Assembly (NCBI GenBank): GCA_017629215.1
Contig: JAGBXP010000006.1
Span: forward strand, 16,071 to 80,070
Length of the DNA: 64,000 nt
Direction of reading: 5' to 3'
DNA from: a bacterium
Lineage (GTDB): Bacteria > Cyanobacteriota > Vampirovibrionia > Gastranaerophilales > Gastranaerophilaceae
Below the pieces are notes generated by a model, which was not told the origin of the DNA, did no database searches, and saw only the letters and a list, made by a program, of their open reading frames with translations. Numbering within the stretch: the stretch's first letter is position 1; every line of letters starts with the position of its first letter. The position numbers and the translations under genes were made by a program. This document shows positions 25,421-34,456 of this stretch, one piece after another.

Positions 25421-26362
25421 GTGTTTAAGTTAGCTGAAAATGTAGAGTTGAGTCAGATTTCTTTAACTGGAATAAGAGCGTTGATTTTTATAGGGCTTTT
25501 GATTGTTCAACCACGTTCTTTTGATGAAATTAAAAAGAAATTTATTGATTTAAAAATAATGGATGAAAATCATTCAGATGATATTATTAGAATAGATTTG
25601 AATACTATAAAAATTATGGGTTGTGATATCGCAAGGTCATCTCCAAAAACAAATGGTAAATACGTTCTTACAAAACATCCTTTCACGCTTAAAATTCAAC
25701 AAGAAGAACTGGATGTGCTAAAAAAAGTATATAATGTCTTAAAAACAAAAGTTGACTTGAGAACATTAATTGAATATGACGAATTATTTAAAAAAATAGC
25801 ATCTCATATTTGTGATGAAACAAGTAAAGAAGCATTGTTAGGAATTTCTTCGCTTAAATATTACAATATTCAAACTATTAAAGACTTATTACTTGATTGT
25901 AAACATAAACGCACACTTGATTTGATTTATAAAAAATCAAATAGCACAAACGAAACAAGAAGGCTTATTGTTGCTCAAGATATAAAATTTAAGAATGATA
26001 AAGTGTATCTTTATGGATTTGATTTAGAATCAAACAAATCAATTGTCTTAAATTTGAGACGCATAAAATCAATAATTGCAAGATTGATAAAAAAAGATAA
26101 TGTTGAAACTAACAATGTTATAGTTAAATTTGCTATAAAAGATATTGATATAGATGATTTGGATATAAATGAAGAAGTTATTGCGAAATCTGATGATGAA
26201 TATATTGTAGAAGGTTCTTATCACAATGATTTTATTGCAATGCAACGCATTTTATCTTTTGGTTCAAAATGCATAGTGTTAGAACCAGAATTCTTTAAAA
26301 AGAACATTATTAATAAAATTAAAGAAATGAGAAAAATATATGAGTGCAACTCAGATAGCTAA
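25421..26362 (+). CDS. WYL-domain-type regulator (first of a pair)
   Basis: The 313-residue protein has an N-terminal helical part compatible with a winged helix ('GIRALIFIGLLIVQPRSFDEIKKKFIDL... IRIDLNTIKIMGCDIARSS') and a beta-rich middle ('RRLIVAQDIKFKNDKVYLYGFDLESNKSIVLNLRRIKSI') resembling a WYL ligand-sensing domain, followed by a WCX-like C-terminal domain. WYL regulators bind nucleic acid or nucleotide ligands and often control DNA damage or defence genes. It overlaps the next gene, a related protein, by 23 bases, so the two probably act together as in PafB/PafC pairs. The WYL signature itself is degenerate; the assignment is moderate. Confidence 0.65.
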   Translation: MFKLAENVELSQISLTGIRALIFIGLLIVQPRSFDEIKKKFIDLKIMDENHSDDIIRIDLNTIKIMGCDIARSSPKTNGKYVLTKHPFTLKIQQEELDVLKKVYNVLKTKVDLRTLIEYDELFKKIASHICDETSKEALLGISSLKYYNIQTIKDLLLDCKHKRTLDLIYKKSNSTNETRRLIVAQDIKFKNDKVYLYGFDLESNKSIVLNLRRIKSIIARLIKKDNVETNNVIVKFAIKDIDIDDLDINEEVIAKSDDEYIVEGSYHNDFIAMQRILSFGSKCIVLEPEFFKKNIINKIKEMRKIYECNSDS

Positions 26363-27206
26363 AAAAAATATTTCTGGTATGCAAGTTATAAAAACCTTGC
26401 AATTACTATTAGAAGATAATTATACAATGAAAGAGCTTATTGATAAGCTGAATGCCAATGAAGAAAAATCTGTTTTTAATAATAGTGTTGTAAGTAAATA
26501 TATTAACACTTGTCGATATTGTGGAATTGAAATATTAAAAATTCATAATAAGTATTTTGTTTCAAATTTACCATTTGGTTTAAAATTTTCAATAGAAGAA
26601 ATAAGACTTATAGAGCAATTACAAAAGTTAGCATTAGATAAACTAACAAACAAATCTCTTTTACTATTTAATAATTTCATCAATAAATTAAATAAATATT
26701 CTAATAAAGATATTGTAAATGTACACAAAAAAACAAAAGAAATGGTTTATGAATTATTTAATAAAGCCTTATTAGAACGAAGAAAAGTTTGTTTAATGTT
26801 AAAAACGAAGGCGTCATTAGAATGTATTCCTGTAGATATAGTCAATCAACAAGAAAAAACTTTTTTTAAGGTCTTATATAAAGGTAAATATAGAAATTTA
26901 TCTGTCAGTAGAGTCTCTGGATTAGAAATACTTGGCAAAAGTTTTTCTCTTGTAAAAACTTCAGGGCAACGAATCGAATATAAGCTTACTGGAGGCTTAG
27001 CCAAAAGGTATACTTTGCGTGAGCACGAAGAACTATTAAGAACAGGAATTGATTGTATATATATAGCTTGTGATGGCGAGAACAAAGAGGAATTACTATC
27101 TCGTCTTTTGCGTTATGATAAAGATTGTGAAATTATCAAGCCTCAGTCATATAGAGATGAAATGAGAAAAATGCTTAATAATATGCTTGCTAATTATGGA
27201 GAATAG
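26340..27206 (+). CDS. WYL-domain-type regulator (second of a pair)
   Basis: The 288-residue protein has the same layout as its upstream neighbour: an N-terminal helical DNA-binding-like region ('MQVIKTLQLLLEDNYTMKELIDKLNA... NSVVSKYINTCRYCGIEILK'), a WYL-like beta domain ('KVCLMLKTKASLECIPVDIVNQQEKTFFKVLYKGKYRNLSVSRVSGLEIL') and a C-terminal WCX-like domain ('IDCIYIACDGENKEELLSRLLRYDKDCEII'). The start lies inside the upstream gene. It precedes coaX by 3 bases. A heterodimeric transcription factor is inferred. Confidence 0.62.
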   Translation: MSATQIAKKNISGMQVIKTLQLLLEDNYTMKELIDKLNANEEKSVFNNSVVSKYINTCRYCGIEILKIHNKYFVSNLPFGLKFSIEEIRLIEQLQKLALDKLTNKSLLLFNNFINKLNKYSNKDIVNVHKKTKEMVYELFNKALLERRKVCLMLKTKASLECIPVDIVNQQEKTFFKVLYKGKYRNLSVSRVSGLEILGKSFSLVKTSGQRIEYKLTGGLAKRYTLREHEELLRTGIDCIYIACDGENKEELLSRLLRYDKDCEIIKPQSYRDEMRKMLNNMLANYGE

Positions 27207-27209
27207 AAA

Positions 27210-27971
27210 ATGCTACTTGTCGTTGATATTGGAAATACTAATATAACATTAGGAATTTTTAATAAAGAATACCTAATAGATACCTTGCGTTTAACTTCAG
27301 ATAAAAATTTTACAGAAAAAGAATATGAAATACTGTTAAAATCGTTATGCGAAAAATATAATATAAGCTCTTGCGTAATTGGTTCTGTTTTTGAAGAATT
27401 AAATTTAACTATTAAACAAGCTGTTGATAATGTTTTTAATATAAATTCTTTATTGATATCAAAACATTCTAAATTTGGAATTGATATTTTATTAAAAAAC
27501 CCAGAAACTGTTGGTATAGATAGAATAGCAAATGCTGTTTACGCAAAAGAAAATTATCAATTACCAGCAATTATAGTTGATATAGGAACTGCAATAACAT
27601 TTGATGTTGTTTCAAAAGATAAAATATTCCTTGGTGGTGCAATTATGCCTGGTATAAATATGCAACTTGATGCATTGTCTAAAAATACGTCAAAGCTTCC
27701 AAAAATTGAGCCTAAATTTTCAGAAAAGGCTATTGGAAATTCAACTGAAAATGCAATATTATCTGGAGTTATGAGAGGAATTGCTTGTGCAGTAGAAGGA
27801 TTAATAAAACAATGCGAAATAGAACTTTTTGATAAGGCAACTATTGTTGCTACTGGTGGACAATGTGAACTTGTAGCAGAATATTTATCCAGAAAATTTG
27901 ATTTTGTAGACAAAGCTATAACCTTAAAAGGTCTAAAAATATTTTATGAGCTAAATAAGAAATTAAATTAA
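27210..27971 (+). CDS. coaX: Type III pantothenate kinase CoaX
   Basis: CoaX phosphorylates pantothenate in the first step of coenzyme A synthesis. The 253-residue protein shows the ASKHA nucleotide-binding pattern: 'LLVVDIGNTNITLGIF' at the N-terminus, 'PETVGIDRIANAVYA' and 'AIIVDIGTAITFDVVSKDKIFLGGAIMPGINMQLDAL', with 'VATGGQCELVAEYL' towards the end. Length and motifs are normal. It follows the regulator pair by 3 bases and ends before a promoter for ftsZ. Confidence 0.96.
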   Translation: MLLVVDIGNTNITLGIFNKEYLIDTLRLTSDKNFTEKEYEILLKSLCEKYNISSCVIGSVFEELNLTIKQAVDNVFNINSLLISKHSKFGIDILLKNPETVGIDRIANAVYAKENYQLPAIIVDIGTAITFDVVSKDKIFLGGAIMPGINMQLDALSKNTSKLPKIEPKFSEKAIGNSTENAILSGVMRGIACAVEGLIKQCEIELFDKATIVATGGQCELVAEYLSRKFDFVDKAITLKGLKIFYELNKKLN

Positions 27972-28040
27972 TATTTTCCATGTAAATTTATATTAACAAT
28001 CAGCAAAAAAATACCCTAAAAAACTTTACAATTTTTCCTA

Positions 28041-28070
28041 TTTACAATAGTATGTTATTATATTGATAAT
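28041..28070 (+). promoter_or_regulatory. Probable ftsZ promoter
   Basis: TTTACA (28041-28046), an 18-base spacer and GATAAT (28065-28070) lie 29 bases before the ftsZ start. It is a moderate sigma-70 match in very AT-rich DNA. Confidence 0.4.
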
Positions 28071-28099
28071 AGTGTAGTTATGAAAAAAGAGGAAAAATC

Positions 28100-29305
28100 G
28101 TGGATAACATGGGACCAGATATTTATGGAAGACAAGGTGAAAGCTCAACTACTAATGATTTAGTATATGGTATGTTTTCATCTACAGATAGTGTAACTCA
28201 ATCTACACCAGCACCTGCGCCAGGCATTAGTCCTGCAAAAATCAAAGTTGTTGGTGTTGGCGGTGGCGGTGGAAATGCTGTTAATCGAATGATTAAATCA
28301 GGTTTAACAGGTGTTGAATTCTGGTTAATGAACACTGATTTACAGATTTTAAATACATCAATTTGTAAGAATAAAATTCAACTTGGACCAAAACTAACAA
28401 ATGGTCTTGGTGCAGGTGGAGAACCTCAAGTTGGAGAAAAAGCTGCTGAAGAAGCACAACAAGAAATTACACAAGCACTAGAAGGTGCTGATATGGTATT
28501 CGTTACAGCAGGTATGGGTGGTGGAACTGGAACAGGTGCAGCTCCTATTGTTGCTAAGATTGCTAAAGATTTAGGTATTTTAACAATTGGTGTTGTAACA
28601 AAACCATTCTCTTTTGAAGGTAAAAGAAGAGCAAACCAAGCTCAACAAGGTCTAGAAAAATTAAGAGAATCTGTTGATGCATTGATTGTTATTCCTAATG
28701 ATAAATTATTAGATGTTGTAGATAGAAGAGTCTCTCTTCAAGAGTCTTTCATCGTAGTAGATGAAGTTTTATTAAGAGGTGTTCAAGGTATTTCAGATAT
28801 CATCACAATTCCTGGTTTAATTAACGTAGACTTTGCTGACGTTAAATCAGTAATGCAAGCTTCAGGTTCTGCATTAATGGGTATTGGTCGTGGTACTGGA
28901 GAAGGTAGAGCAGTTGAAGCAGCTAAAATTGCAATCAATTCTCAACTTCTTGAAACTTCAATCAATGGCGCAAGTGGTGTAATTGTTAATATTACAGGTG
29001 GACCTGATATGACATTACACGAAGTAACAGATGCTACAAACATCATTAATGATGCAGTTCTTGACGATGCTAGAGTTATTATTGGAGCAGTTGTTGATGA
29101 TAATATTCAAGGTGAAATTCAAATAACTGTTATTGCAACAGGTTTTGAATTACGTTCACAAATGCCAGTTGAAGAAAAGGTTGAAAACCGTTCAATTAGT
29201 GCAGCAGAATTCTTTAGTGGTGCATTTAATTCAACAGCAGCACCAAAAGCTCCAACAATGTCTAATTTCTCAGAAATTCAGATACCTGACTTTTTAAGAA
29301 AATAA
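28100..29305 (+). CDS. ftsZ: Cell division GTPase FtsZ
   Basis: FtsZ polymerises into the Z ring. After a ~45-residue Ser/Thr/Pro-rich N-terminal extension, the GTPase domain begins '[19 protein letters not shown]'. The tubulin signature is '[12 protein letters not shown]', and the T7-type catalytic loop '[12 protein letters not shown]' is intact. The last residues, IQIPDFLRK, form the conserved C-terminal peptide that binds SepF, ZipA or FtsA; sepF is present elsewhere in the window. The start is GTG at 28100 after AGAGGAAA. The gene is followed by a strong terminator and appears monocistronic. Confidence 0.98.
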   Translation: MDNMGPDIYGRQGESSTTNDLVYGMFSSTDSVTQSTPAPAPGISPAKIKVVGVGGGGGNAVNRMIKSGLTGVEFWLMNTDLQILNTSICKNKIQLGPKLTNGLGAGGEPQVGEKAAEEAQQEITQALEGADMVFVTAGMGGGTGTGAAPIVAKIAKDLGILTIGVVTKPFSFEGKRRANQAQQGLEKLRESVDALIVIPNDKLLDVVDRRVSLQESFIVVDEVLLRGVQGISDIITIPGLINVDFADVKSVMQASGSALMGIGRGTGEGRAVEAAKIAINSQLLETSINGASGVIVNITGGPDMTLHEVTDATNIINDAVLDDARVIIGAVVDDNIQGEIQITVIATGFELRSQMPVEEKVENRSISAAEFFSGAFNSTAAPKAPTMSNFSEIQIPDFLRK

Positions 29306-29322
29306 ACATAGCTTTATAATAA

Positions 29323-29358
29323 AAAATAGGATGACTACTTTTGTCATCCTATTTTTTT
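29323..29358 (+). terminator. Intrinsic terminator after ftsZ
   Basis: Arms AATAGGATGAC (29325-29335) and GTCATCCTATT (29343-29353) are followed by TTTTTGT. Because the next gene converges from the right, it may also end that transcript. Confidence 0.85.
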
Positions 29359-29369
29359 GTAGTGAAAAC

Positions 29370-30719
29370 CTATGATAGTTTAGATTTAAGCATTCTTGCT
29401 CCTGAATGAAGAATATCAACGCTTGTTGAAAATGGAGGAGCATAAGTGAAATCAACGTCTAATAAGTTTTCAACAGTTACTCGATTTGAAAGTCCTATTG
29501 AAATACTGTTAATTTTTTTATCTGCATCTCCACAACCTATAGCTTGTGCGCCAAGTATTCTATGCGAACGTCTATCAGCAACAAGTTTAAGTGTGATATT
29601 TTCTACTTCAGGCATGTAGCCTGCTTTATCTTTTTTTGTTATAACAACTGAAACAGTATCATAACCTAATTTTTGAGCAAATTTTTCACTTAACCCTGTC
29701 ATTGAGATAGTTAAATCCAAGTATCTAGTTACAGCAGAGCCTAAAATTCCTTCAAAATCTTCTGTGCCACCACAGAGATTAACAGCAGCGACTCGCCCTT
29801 CTTTGTTAGCTGTAGAACCAAGAGGAATCCACACTGGTGAGTTAGAGATTATGTTTATTTTTTCTGTACAATCTCCACAAGCATAGATATCAGGAATACT
29901 TGTTTCCATTCGGCTATTAACTTTTATAGCTCCAGTTATTCCCAGTGCAATCCCTGCTTCTTCTGCAATATCAACCACTGGTCTTACTCCTGCTGAGATA
30001 ACAACCATTTCTGTTTCAAAGCCTGAGCCTTTTGCTGTTAATACCCCTTTTATAGTTTCTTCTCCTAAAAATTCGCTTACAATATCGTCTGTTATAAGCT
30101 TTACCCTATTATCACAATTTTCTAATATGTAGGTTTGAATAAGTGAAGATATATCTTCGTCAAAAACTGAAAGTATATATGGCGTTTTTTCTATCAATGT
30201 AACTTTTTTTCCGTTTTTAACAAATGCTTCTAGAAGCTCAATACTTATATATCCACCACCAATTATAGTTATATTTTCAACCTCATTCATAGTTTGTTTT
30301 ATTGCAATACCATCTTCTAAAGTTCTTAGTGTGTAGATATTTTTAAGATTAATATTAGGAAAATCCGACATTCTAGGAGCCGATCCAGTAGCAATAACTA
30401 ATTTATCGTATTCAACAAAACTAAGCTTTTCTGTATTCAAATCTTTGACTATAATTTTTTTATCGATTGGTAAAATTTTTATAACTCTGTTCAATAGATG
30501 AATATGTATATTATTTTTTTCAAATTCATCAACAGATCGTATAATTAATTTTTGCCAATCTTCGAAATTACCCTCAATATAATAAGGTAATCCACAGGCT
30601 GAATATGAAACATGGGTATCTTGAGTGTAGATATCAATTTCAGCATCTGGTAACATTCTTCTTGATTTAGCAGCTGCTTTTGCACCTGCAGCAACACCAC
30701 CGATTATAACAATTTTCAT
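29370..30719 (-). CDS. CoA-disulfide reductase / NADH oxidase family flavoprotein
   Basis: The 449-residue protein is a pyridine-nucleotide disulfide oxidoreductase. It opens with the FAD motif 'IVIIGGVAAGAKAAAKSRR', has a single redox cysteine in 'HVSYSACGLPYYIEG' (residue ~43), as in CoA-disulfide reductases and NADH oxidases, an NAD motif 'NITIIGGGYISIELLEAF', and the second FAD site 'IPDIYACGDCTE'. The C-terminal dimerisation domain ends 'FTYAPPFSTSVDIL', typical of the group. It could reduce CoA disulfide, persulfides or oxygen; the sequence does not decide. It stands alone on the minus strand, converging on ftsZ. Confidence 0.9.
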   Translation of the reverse strand: MKIVIIGGVAAGAKAAAKSRRMLPDAEIDIYTQDTHVSYSACGLPYYIEGNFEDWQKLIIRSVDEFEKNNIHIHLLNRVIKILPIDKKIIVKDLNTEKLSFVEYDKLVIATGSAPRMSDFPNINLKNIYTLRTLEDGIAIKQTMNEVENITIIGGGYISIELLEAFVKNGKKVTLIEKTPYILSVFDEDISSLIQTYILENCDNRVKLITDDIVSEFLGEETIKGVLTAKGSGFETEMVVISAGVRPVVDIAEEAGIALGITGAIKVNSRMETSIPDIYACGDCTEKINIISNSPVWIPLGSTANKEGRVAAVNLCGGTEDFEGILGSAVTRYLDLTISMTGLSEKFAQKLGYDTVSVVITKKDKAGYMPEVENITLKLVADRRSHRILGAQAIGCGDADKKINSISIGLSNRVTVENLLDVDFTYAPPFSTSVDILHSGARMLKSKLS

Positions 30720-30864
30720 AACTTGATTGTTTAATCTTTGATGATTTAATTCAATTAGACAAGTTGGGAAGATTCATTATAAAAATCTCATATATTTATA
30801 GGATGTTAGATTTTAAAAAAGTTATATGATATGGTTAGGAGATTATCAACTTGGGGATAAAAAA

Positions 30865-31065
30865 ATGTTAAACACATTAACGCAGCCAGTTACACCAATT
30901 TCGGATTCAATAACAAAAAACTGGACAGAACAAGCTTTAGAATGTTATCAACTTAATGGGAATTGCTCAGAATGTTCAATTATGAAGGGACATTATTCAT
31001 TTGAATGTCAAATGCCAAAAATTGTTGAAATTTTAAAATTAACAGTTGGTGAGCCAAAAATTTAG
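30865..31065 (+). CDS. Small Cys-rich protein, possible metal binder
   Basis: The product (66 residues from ATG 30865) carries a compact motif C-x6-C-x2-C-x9-C in 'CYQLNGNCSECSIMKGHYSFECQM', suggesting a zinc or iron-sulfur site. An ATG at 30826 is also in frame but overlaps a TATGAT -10-like element and lacks a ribosome site; the inner ATG has GGGG 8 bases upstream and is slightly better. There is no signal peptide. It stands alone, followed by a degenerate terminator repeat. Function unknown. Confidence 0.6.
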   Translation: MLNTLTQPVTPISDSITKNWTEQALECYQLNGNCSECSIMKGHYSFECQMPKIVEILKLTVGEPKI

Positions 31066-31149
31066 ATATAGTTTGATTAAAAAGTTGGTCGTGAGTCTGT
31101 TCGTAATTTTAGGTTGGTTTTTAACCTGAAAGGATAAACAATAGGGTAT

Positions 31150-31265
31150 AGGTTTGGTGAAATCTAACAAAAATAAATAAAATATAGCTTGTTTTATAAG
31201 ATTGAAAGAAACAGTCTGCTGGGATTTTTTATCCTAGCAGATTTTGATTTGAATTAGTTTTATGC
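31150..31265 (+). repeat. Terminator-bearing intergenic repeat, degenerate copy
   Basis: The order GTTTGGTGAAATCTAAC, AATAAA-type spacer, CTGCTGGGAT hairpin and GATTTGAATTA parallels copies at 17315-17430 and 57325-57430 but with many substitutions, so it appears to be an old copy. Confidence 0.5.
31215..31247 (+). terminator. Intrinsic terminator after the Cys-rich gene
   Basis: Arms CTGCTGGGAT (31216-31225) and ATCCTAGCAG (31231-31240) pair with one G-U and are followed by ATTTTGATTT. Confidence 0.7.
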
Positions 31266-31281
31266 AATGTTTTACTTTTTT

Positions 31282-31310
31282 GGATTGCTTCGCTTCGCTC
31301 GCAAAGACGG
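31282..31310. repeat. Short copy of the GGATTGCTTCGCTTCGCTCGC repeat
   Basis: This 29-base piece is one arm of the larger repeat seen at 57436-57680, 57812-57842 and 63627-64000. It carries CTTCGCTTCGCTCGCAAAGACG. Confidence 0.75.
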
Positions 31311-31353
31311 AAAAATCACAGTTGCAAAAACTGAAATATATTAAGTAATTATT

Positions 31354-32160
31354 TTAACCTTCTTTGCCAATACCTTCTTGGGTGTTGATTAAATATTTTT
31401 TACCAATTAAAAATATACTTAGTACAGGGATTAAACAAATACATGAACATGCCATTAGCTCTGACCATAAAGTGATTTCCCTAAACGAACCTTTAAAAAC
31501 AGCTAGTCCTACTGCTAGAGTCCTCATTGAATCTGTATTTGTAACAATTAGTGGCCACATAAAACTATTCCAAGATGTAATAAATGTAAATATCCCGAGT
31601 GTTGCAATAGCAGGTGTAGCCATTGGTATTGCGATTTTATAAAACACTTGCCAAGTATTACATCCATCAAGTTTAGAAGCTTCTTCCAATTCTTGAGAAA
31701 AATTTTGAAAATATTGTTTCATTAAAAAGACTCCAAAACCACCAAATATTCCTGGAATAATTAAAGCCTCATAGCTATTTATCCAACCCAACTTACTCAT
31801 TAAATAGAATAAAGGAACAATATTTACCTGAGGGGGAACCATCATTGTAAGTATTATAATGAAAAATAAAAAATCAGAACCTTTGAATTTTACCTTAGCA
31901 AATCCATAACCTGCTAGAGTTGAAATAAAGATTTGTCCAAGTGTTGTTAATGTAGCAACTATCAAGCTATTCAAAAAATATTTGATAACTGGAATGGAAT
32001 TAAATACATTTTTATATGCACAAAATGATAAGTTTATATTTTTATAATCAATAAAAATACTCTCATTTCCGTTTAAGGAGATAAGAAACATTATAAAAAA
32101 TGGCAAAATCATGGAAATAGCCATTAGTATTAAAATAAAATATAAAAGAATTCTTTTCAT
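31354..32160 (-). CDS. Carbohydrate ABC transporter permease (MalG/UgpE type), orphan
   Basis: The 268-residue protein has six membrane helices and the permease EAA loop 'EEASKLDGCNTWQVFYKIAIPMATPAI', which docks to the ATPase subunit. 'SLIVATLTTLGQIFISTLAGYGFAK' and 'MVPPQVNIVPLFYLMSKLGWINS' are typical of the second permease (MalG type) of sugar importers. No partner permease, binding protein or ATPase lies beside it in this window; the gene to its right is unrelated. It may share a widely used ATPase, or its operon partners are elsewhere. Confidence 0.92.
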   Translation of the reverse strand: MKRILLYFILILMAISMILPFFIMFLISLNGNESIFIDYKNINLSFCAYKNVFNSIPVIKYFLNSLIVATLTTLGQIFISTLAGYGFAKVKFKGSDFLFFIIILTMMVPPQVNIVPLFYLMSKLGWINSYEALIIPGIFGGFGVFLMKQYFQNFSQELEEASKLDGCNTWQVFYKIAIPMATPAIATLGIFTFITSWNSFMWPLIVTNTDSMRTLAVGLAVFKGSFREITLWSELMACSCICLIPVLSIFLIGKKYLINTQEGIGKEG

Positions 32161-32177
32161 AAAATAAATAATTGCTA

Positions 32178-32924
32178 TTAACTTTTATGATCTTTAATAA
32201 ATGTTAAAAGAGCATCAATTTTTTGTCTTAAAATTTCGTTTTCTTCTTTCAAACGAGTATTTTCAACCCTAATATCATAGCTTTCTTTTTCAAGCGTCAT
32301 ATTAGGAACTTCATTTGGGTTAAGTGAAAATCTTTTTCCTGCTTCTTCTTTCATAAATATAATACTTTTCACATCCATTTCTCTAACAAAACCCATTTGA
32401 ACCATCAACTCAGCAATAAAAATATGTTTTCCAGCTTCGTTCATTTCTTGTTGCTTATTTAATACTTCATCAAGTTGTTCAATTGTCATTTTACCAGCAC
32501 GTATAAAATACTCACCTGTTCTATATTTACTAGCAATAAATCCTGCAATAGCTGCTATTAGATTTGGAACATCTTTTGAGAAAAAACCTGATGTTTTACA
32601 GAAAGTAAAAGCTTTTGATACTTCTTCCATTGTGAAATTATTTTCAATAGCTATTTCGATTAAAGACATGCCTTTTGAGCAACAGTTTAAAAAAGAATAT
32701 ATGCTTTCATCAAAATTTGATTCTTTAGTTAAAAGCTCTGTTTGACCAAGCTCAGATAATTCTGGTTTATAAATATGGAATAATTCGCCTTCTCCAACAT
32801 CTAAAAATTCGTTACTTAAATATGTATTCAAATCTTTAGATAAATTTAAGAAAATTGTTTGTTTAATCCAAAGAGGAAACCCTAACATTTTTTCCATAAA
32901 TTCAATAAACAAGCTCTTACTCAT
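32178..32924 (-). CDS. Unidentified protein with MshEN-like domain and C-terminal coiled coil
   Basis: The 248-residue protein has a helical N-terminal half ('SFLNCCSKGMSLIEIAIENNFTMEEVSKAF', possibly a winged helix), followed by 'GEYFIRAGKMTIEQLDEVLNKQQEM... FIAELMVQMGFVREMDV'. This follows the pattern of MshEN/T2SSE N-terminal domains (G-x-I-T-x-x-Q-L...Q...LG-x-x-L), some of which bind c-di-GMP. The last ~40 residues form a coiled coil. It lies 17 bases upstream of the ABC permease on the same strand and is divergent from the flaG-fliS-fliT cluster, so a role in surface or motility control is possible but unproven. Confidence 0.6.
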   Translation of the reverse strand: MSKSLFIEFMEKMLGFPLWIKQTIFLNLSKDLNTYLSNEFLDVGEGELFHIYKPELSELGQTELLTKESNFDESIYSFLNCCSKGMSLIEIAIENNFTMEEVSKAFTFCKTSGFFSKDVPNLIAAIAGFIASKYRTGEYFIRAGKMTIEQLDEVLNKQQEMNEAGKHIFIAELMVQMGFVREMDVKSIIFMKEEAGKRFSLNPNEVPNMTLEKESYDIRVENTRLKEENEILRQKIDALLTFIKDHKS

Positions 32925-33010
32925 AAATAATTCCTTCTTTTATATGATAACCTTAATTTTATTATATCATAAGATATAATTAGAGAACATTTGTAAAGGA
33001 TTTTTTATAT

Positions 33011-33460
33011 ATGGGCATGGATGGATTATCAATGGCAAACACAGGAGCTCTTAAAGAGTCTACTTCTGCTGATTTTACTAACCGTGCAGAGCAAGCAATT
33101 CAAATAGATAGAGCAAATGATTCAAAACAAGTACAGACAATGAGTACAAACCCTCGTATTAAAGAAAAAGAAGAGGATGAAGAAAGCAAAAAGCAGCAAC
33201 AACAACAAAAAAAATCTGATGATATAGAGGATGAATATTTACCAACCGATAAGGAATCCCTTGAAGAAGATTTTGATGTTGAAGAAATTGAAAACCCAAA
33301 TAAAGATTTTTATGTAAAATTAAATGCAAAAGATGATATAATAGAATTATATGATAGCTCTTCTGATAGATTAATCGAAACAATATCTGGAAATGAGCTT
33401 TCAGAATTAGTAAAAAAACTAAACTTGGCATCTGGCATATTTGTAAATAAGAAGGTGTAA
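33011..33460 (+). CDS. FlaG-like flagellar protein
   Basis: The 149-residue protein has a disordered, Gln/Glu/Lys-rich N-terminal 90 residues including a Q/K run, then a C-terminal module 'FYVKLNAKDDIIELYDSSSDRLIETISGNELSELVKKL' that follows the FlaG pattern (strand, D-x-x-T/S-x-x-x-I-x-x-I, helix). FlaG affects filament length in some bacteria. It is directly followed by fliS (gap of 1 base) and a fliT-like gene, the usual neighbours. The N-terminus beginning MGMDGLSMANTG is not typical. AAAGGA precedes the ATG. Confidence 0.7.
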   Translation: MGMDGLSMANTGALKESTSADFTNRAEQAIQIDRANDSKQVQTMSTNPRIKEKEEDEESKKQQQQQKKSDDIEDEYLPTDKESLEEDFDVEEIENPNKDFYVKLNAKDDIIELYDSSSDRLIETISGNELSELVKKLNLASGIFVNKKV

Positions 33461-33461
33461 A

Positions 33462-33917
33462 TTGGCAAATCCTTATAATAGATATATTAAACAATACCAA
33501 ACTAATAATATTACAACGGCAACACCAGAGAAGCTTATGATAATGCTATTTGATGGAGCTGTTCAGTTTCTACAAAAAGCTAAGGTTGCTATAGAGGAAA
33601 AGAATTTACAAGAACGAGCTAATAACATCGAAGCAACAAGGAAAATTCTTAGAGAACTTATGCGTACTATTGATTTAGAAAATGGAAATGATGTATCAAA
33701 ATCCCTATTTAGATTATACAATCGAATGGTTATGAAATTAATAAAAGCAAATGTTTCTCGGGATATTAATTTAATTGATGAAGTAATTACAGATTTAGTT
33801 AATATAAGATGGGGTTTTCAAAAAGCTATCGAAATCCAATCAGGGATTACAACTGTTGAGAATGTCATGCAGGAACGTAATGATATAATGGATAAAGGTG
33901 AAGATAATGCAGGATGA
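33462..33917 (+). CDS. fliS: Flagellin-specific chaperone FliS
   Basis: FliS keeps flagellin unfolded for export. The 151-residue, all-helical protein begins 'NPYNRYIKQYQTNNITTATPEKLMIMLFDGAVQFLQKAKVAIEEKN', the hallmark FliS N-terminus (Y-x-x-x-x-I-x-T-A-x-P-x-x-L-I-x-x-L-Y-x-G/D). It starts at TTG with GAAGGTG before it, immediately after the flaG-like gene, and overlaps the fliT-like gene. Its presence implies a flagellin gene elsewhere in the genome. Confidence 0.95.
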   Translation: MANPYNRYIKQYQTNNITTATPEKLMIMLFDGAVQFLQKAKVAIEEKNLQERANNIEATRKILRELMRTIDLENGNDVSKSLFRLYNRMVMKLIKANVSRDINLIDEVITDLVNIRWGFQKAIEIQSGITTVENVMQERNDIMDKGEDNAG

Positions 33918-34281
33918 TAAACAGTTTGAACAATTAATATTACAGTATACTCAACTCAAGAACGGTGCTATAGATATCCGTAAAATGATTGAAAATGAAG
34001 ACTTTGACAGTGCTTTGACAATGGTTAAGTTAAGAGAAGAAGTCTTTTTAAGCTGTAAATGCATGCGTAAATACCTTGAATTAACACCTGAACAAGAAAA
34101 AAATTTGAATGAGTTATTAGAAGAACTTAGAGAGCTTGAATTAGAAAATATAAGAATGTTATCAAAAAGAATGGATGATGTTAAATTTGAGCTAAGAAAA
34201 ACCCAAAAAACTGAAAAAATACAGCATGCTTATGATTTTAACGAAAATCAGAGTGGAAATTTTATAAATGTAGAAGAGTAA
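33907..34281 (+). CDS. FliT-like flagellar chaperone
   Basis: The 124-residue, highly helical and charged protein lies where fliT usually sits, overlapping the end of fliS by 11 bases. 'LTPEQEKNLNELLEELRELELENIRMLSKRMDDVKFELRK' resembles the last two helices of FliT (x-L-x-E-I-x-x-L-E-x-x-N-x-x-L). FliT binds the filament cap FliD and can bind FlhDC. Start ATG 33907 has AAAGGTGA 5 bases upstream; the GTG at 33898 lies within that site and is less likely. Confidence 0.7.
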   Translation: MQDDKQFEQLILQYTQLKNGAIDIRKMIENEDFDSALTMVKLREEVFLSCKCMRKYLELTPEQEKNLNELLEELRELELENIRMLSKRMDDVKFELRKTQKTEKIQHAYDFNENQSGNFINVEE

Positions 34282-34396
34282 TAAAGGCTTGTAGTGCAAG
34301 TGTTTGAGGCGCTTTTTAGGAAGTGCTATTGTTGTATGTTTTATAATTTTATAGCTATAAGTCAATTAGTAAAGGTATTTCAACTAAAAAAAGTAC

Positions 34397-34424
34397 TTGC
34401 ATTATTGATTTTTATTAGTATAAT
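34397..34424 (+). promoter_or_regulatory. Sigma-70-type promoter of hup
   Basis: TTGCAT (34397-34402), a 16-base spacer and TATAAT (34419-34424) lie 32 bases before the HU start, with GAAAGGAG in between. Confidence 0.6.
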
Positions 34425-34456
34425 TAATTTTGTAGAAATGAGAAAGGAGTTTTATC

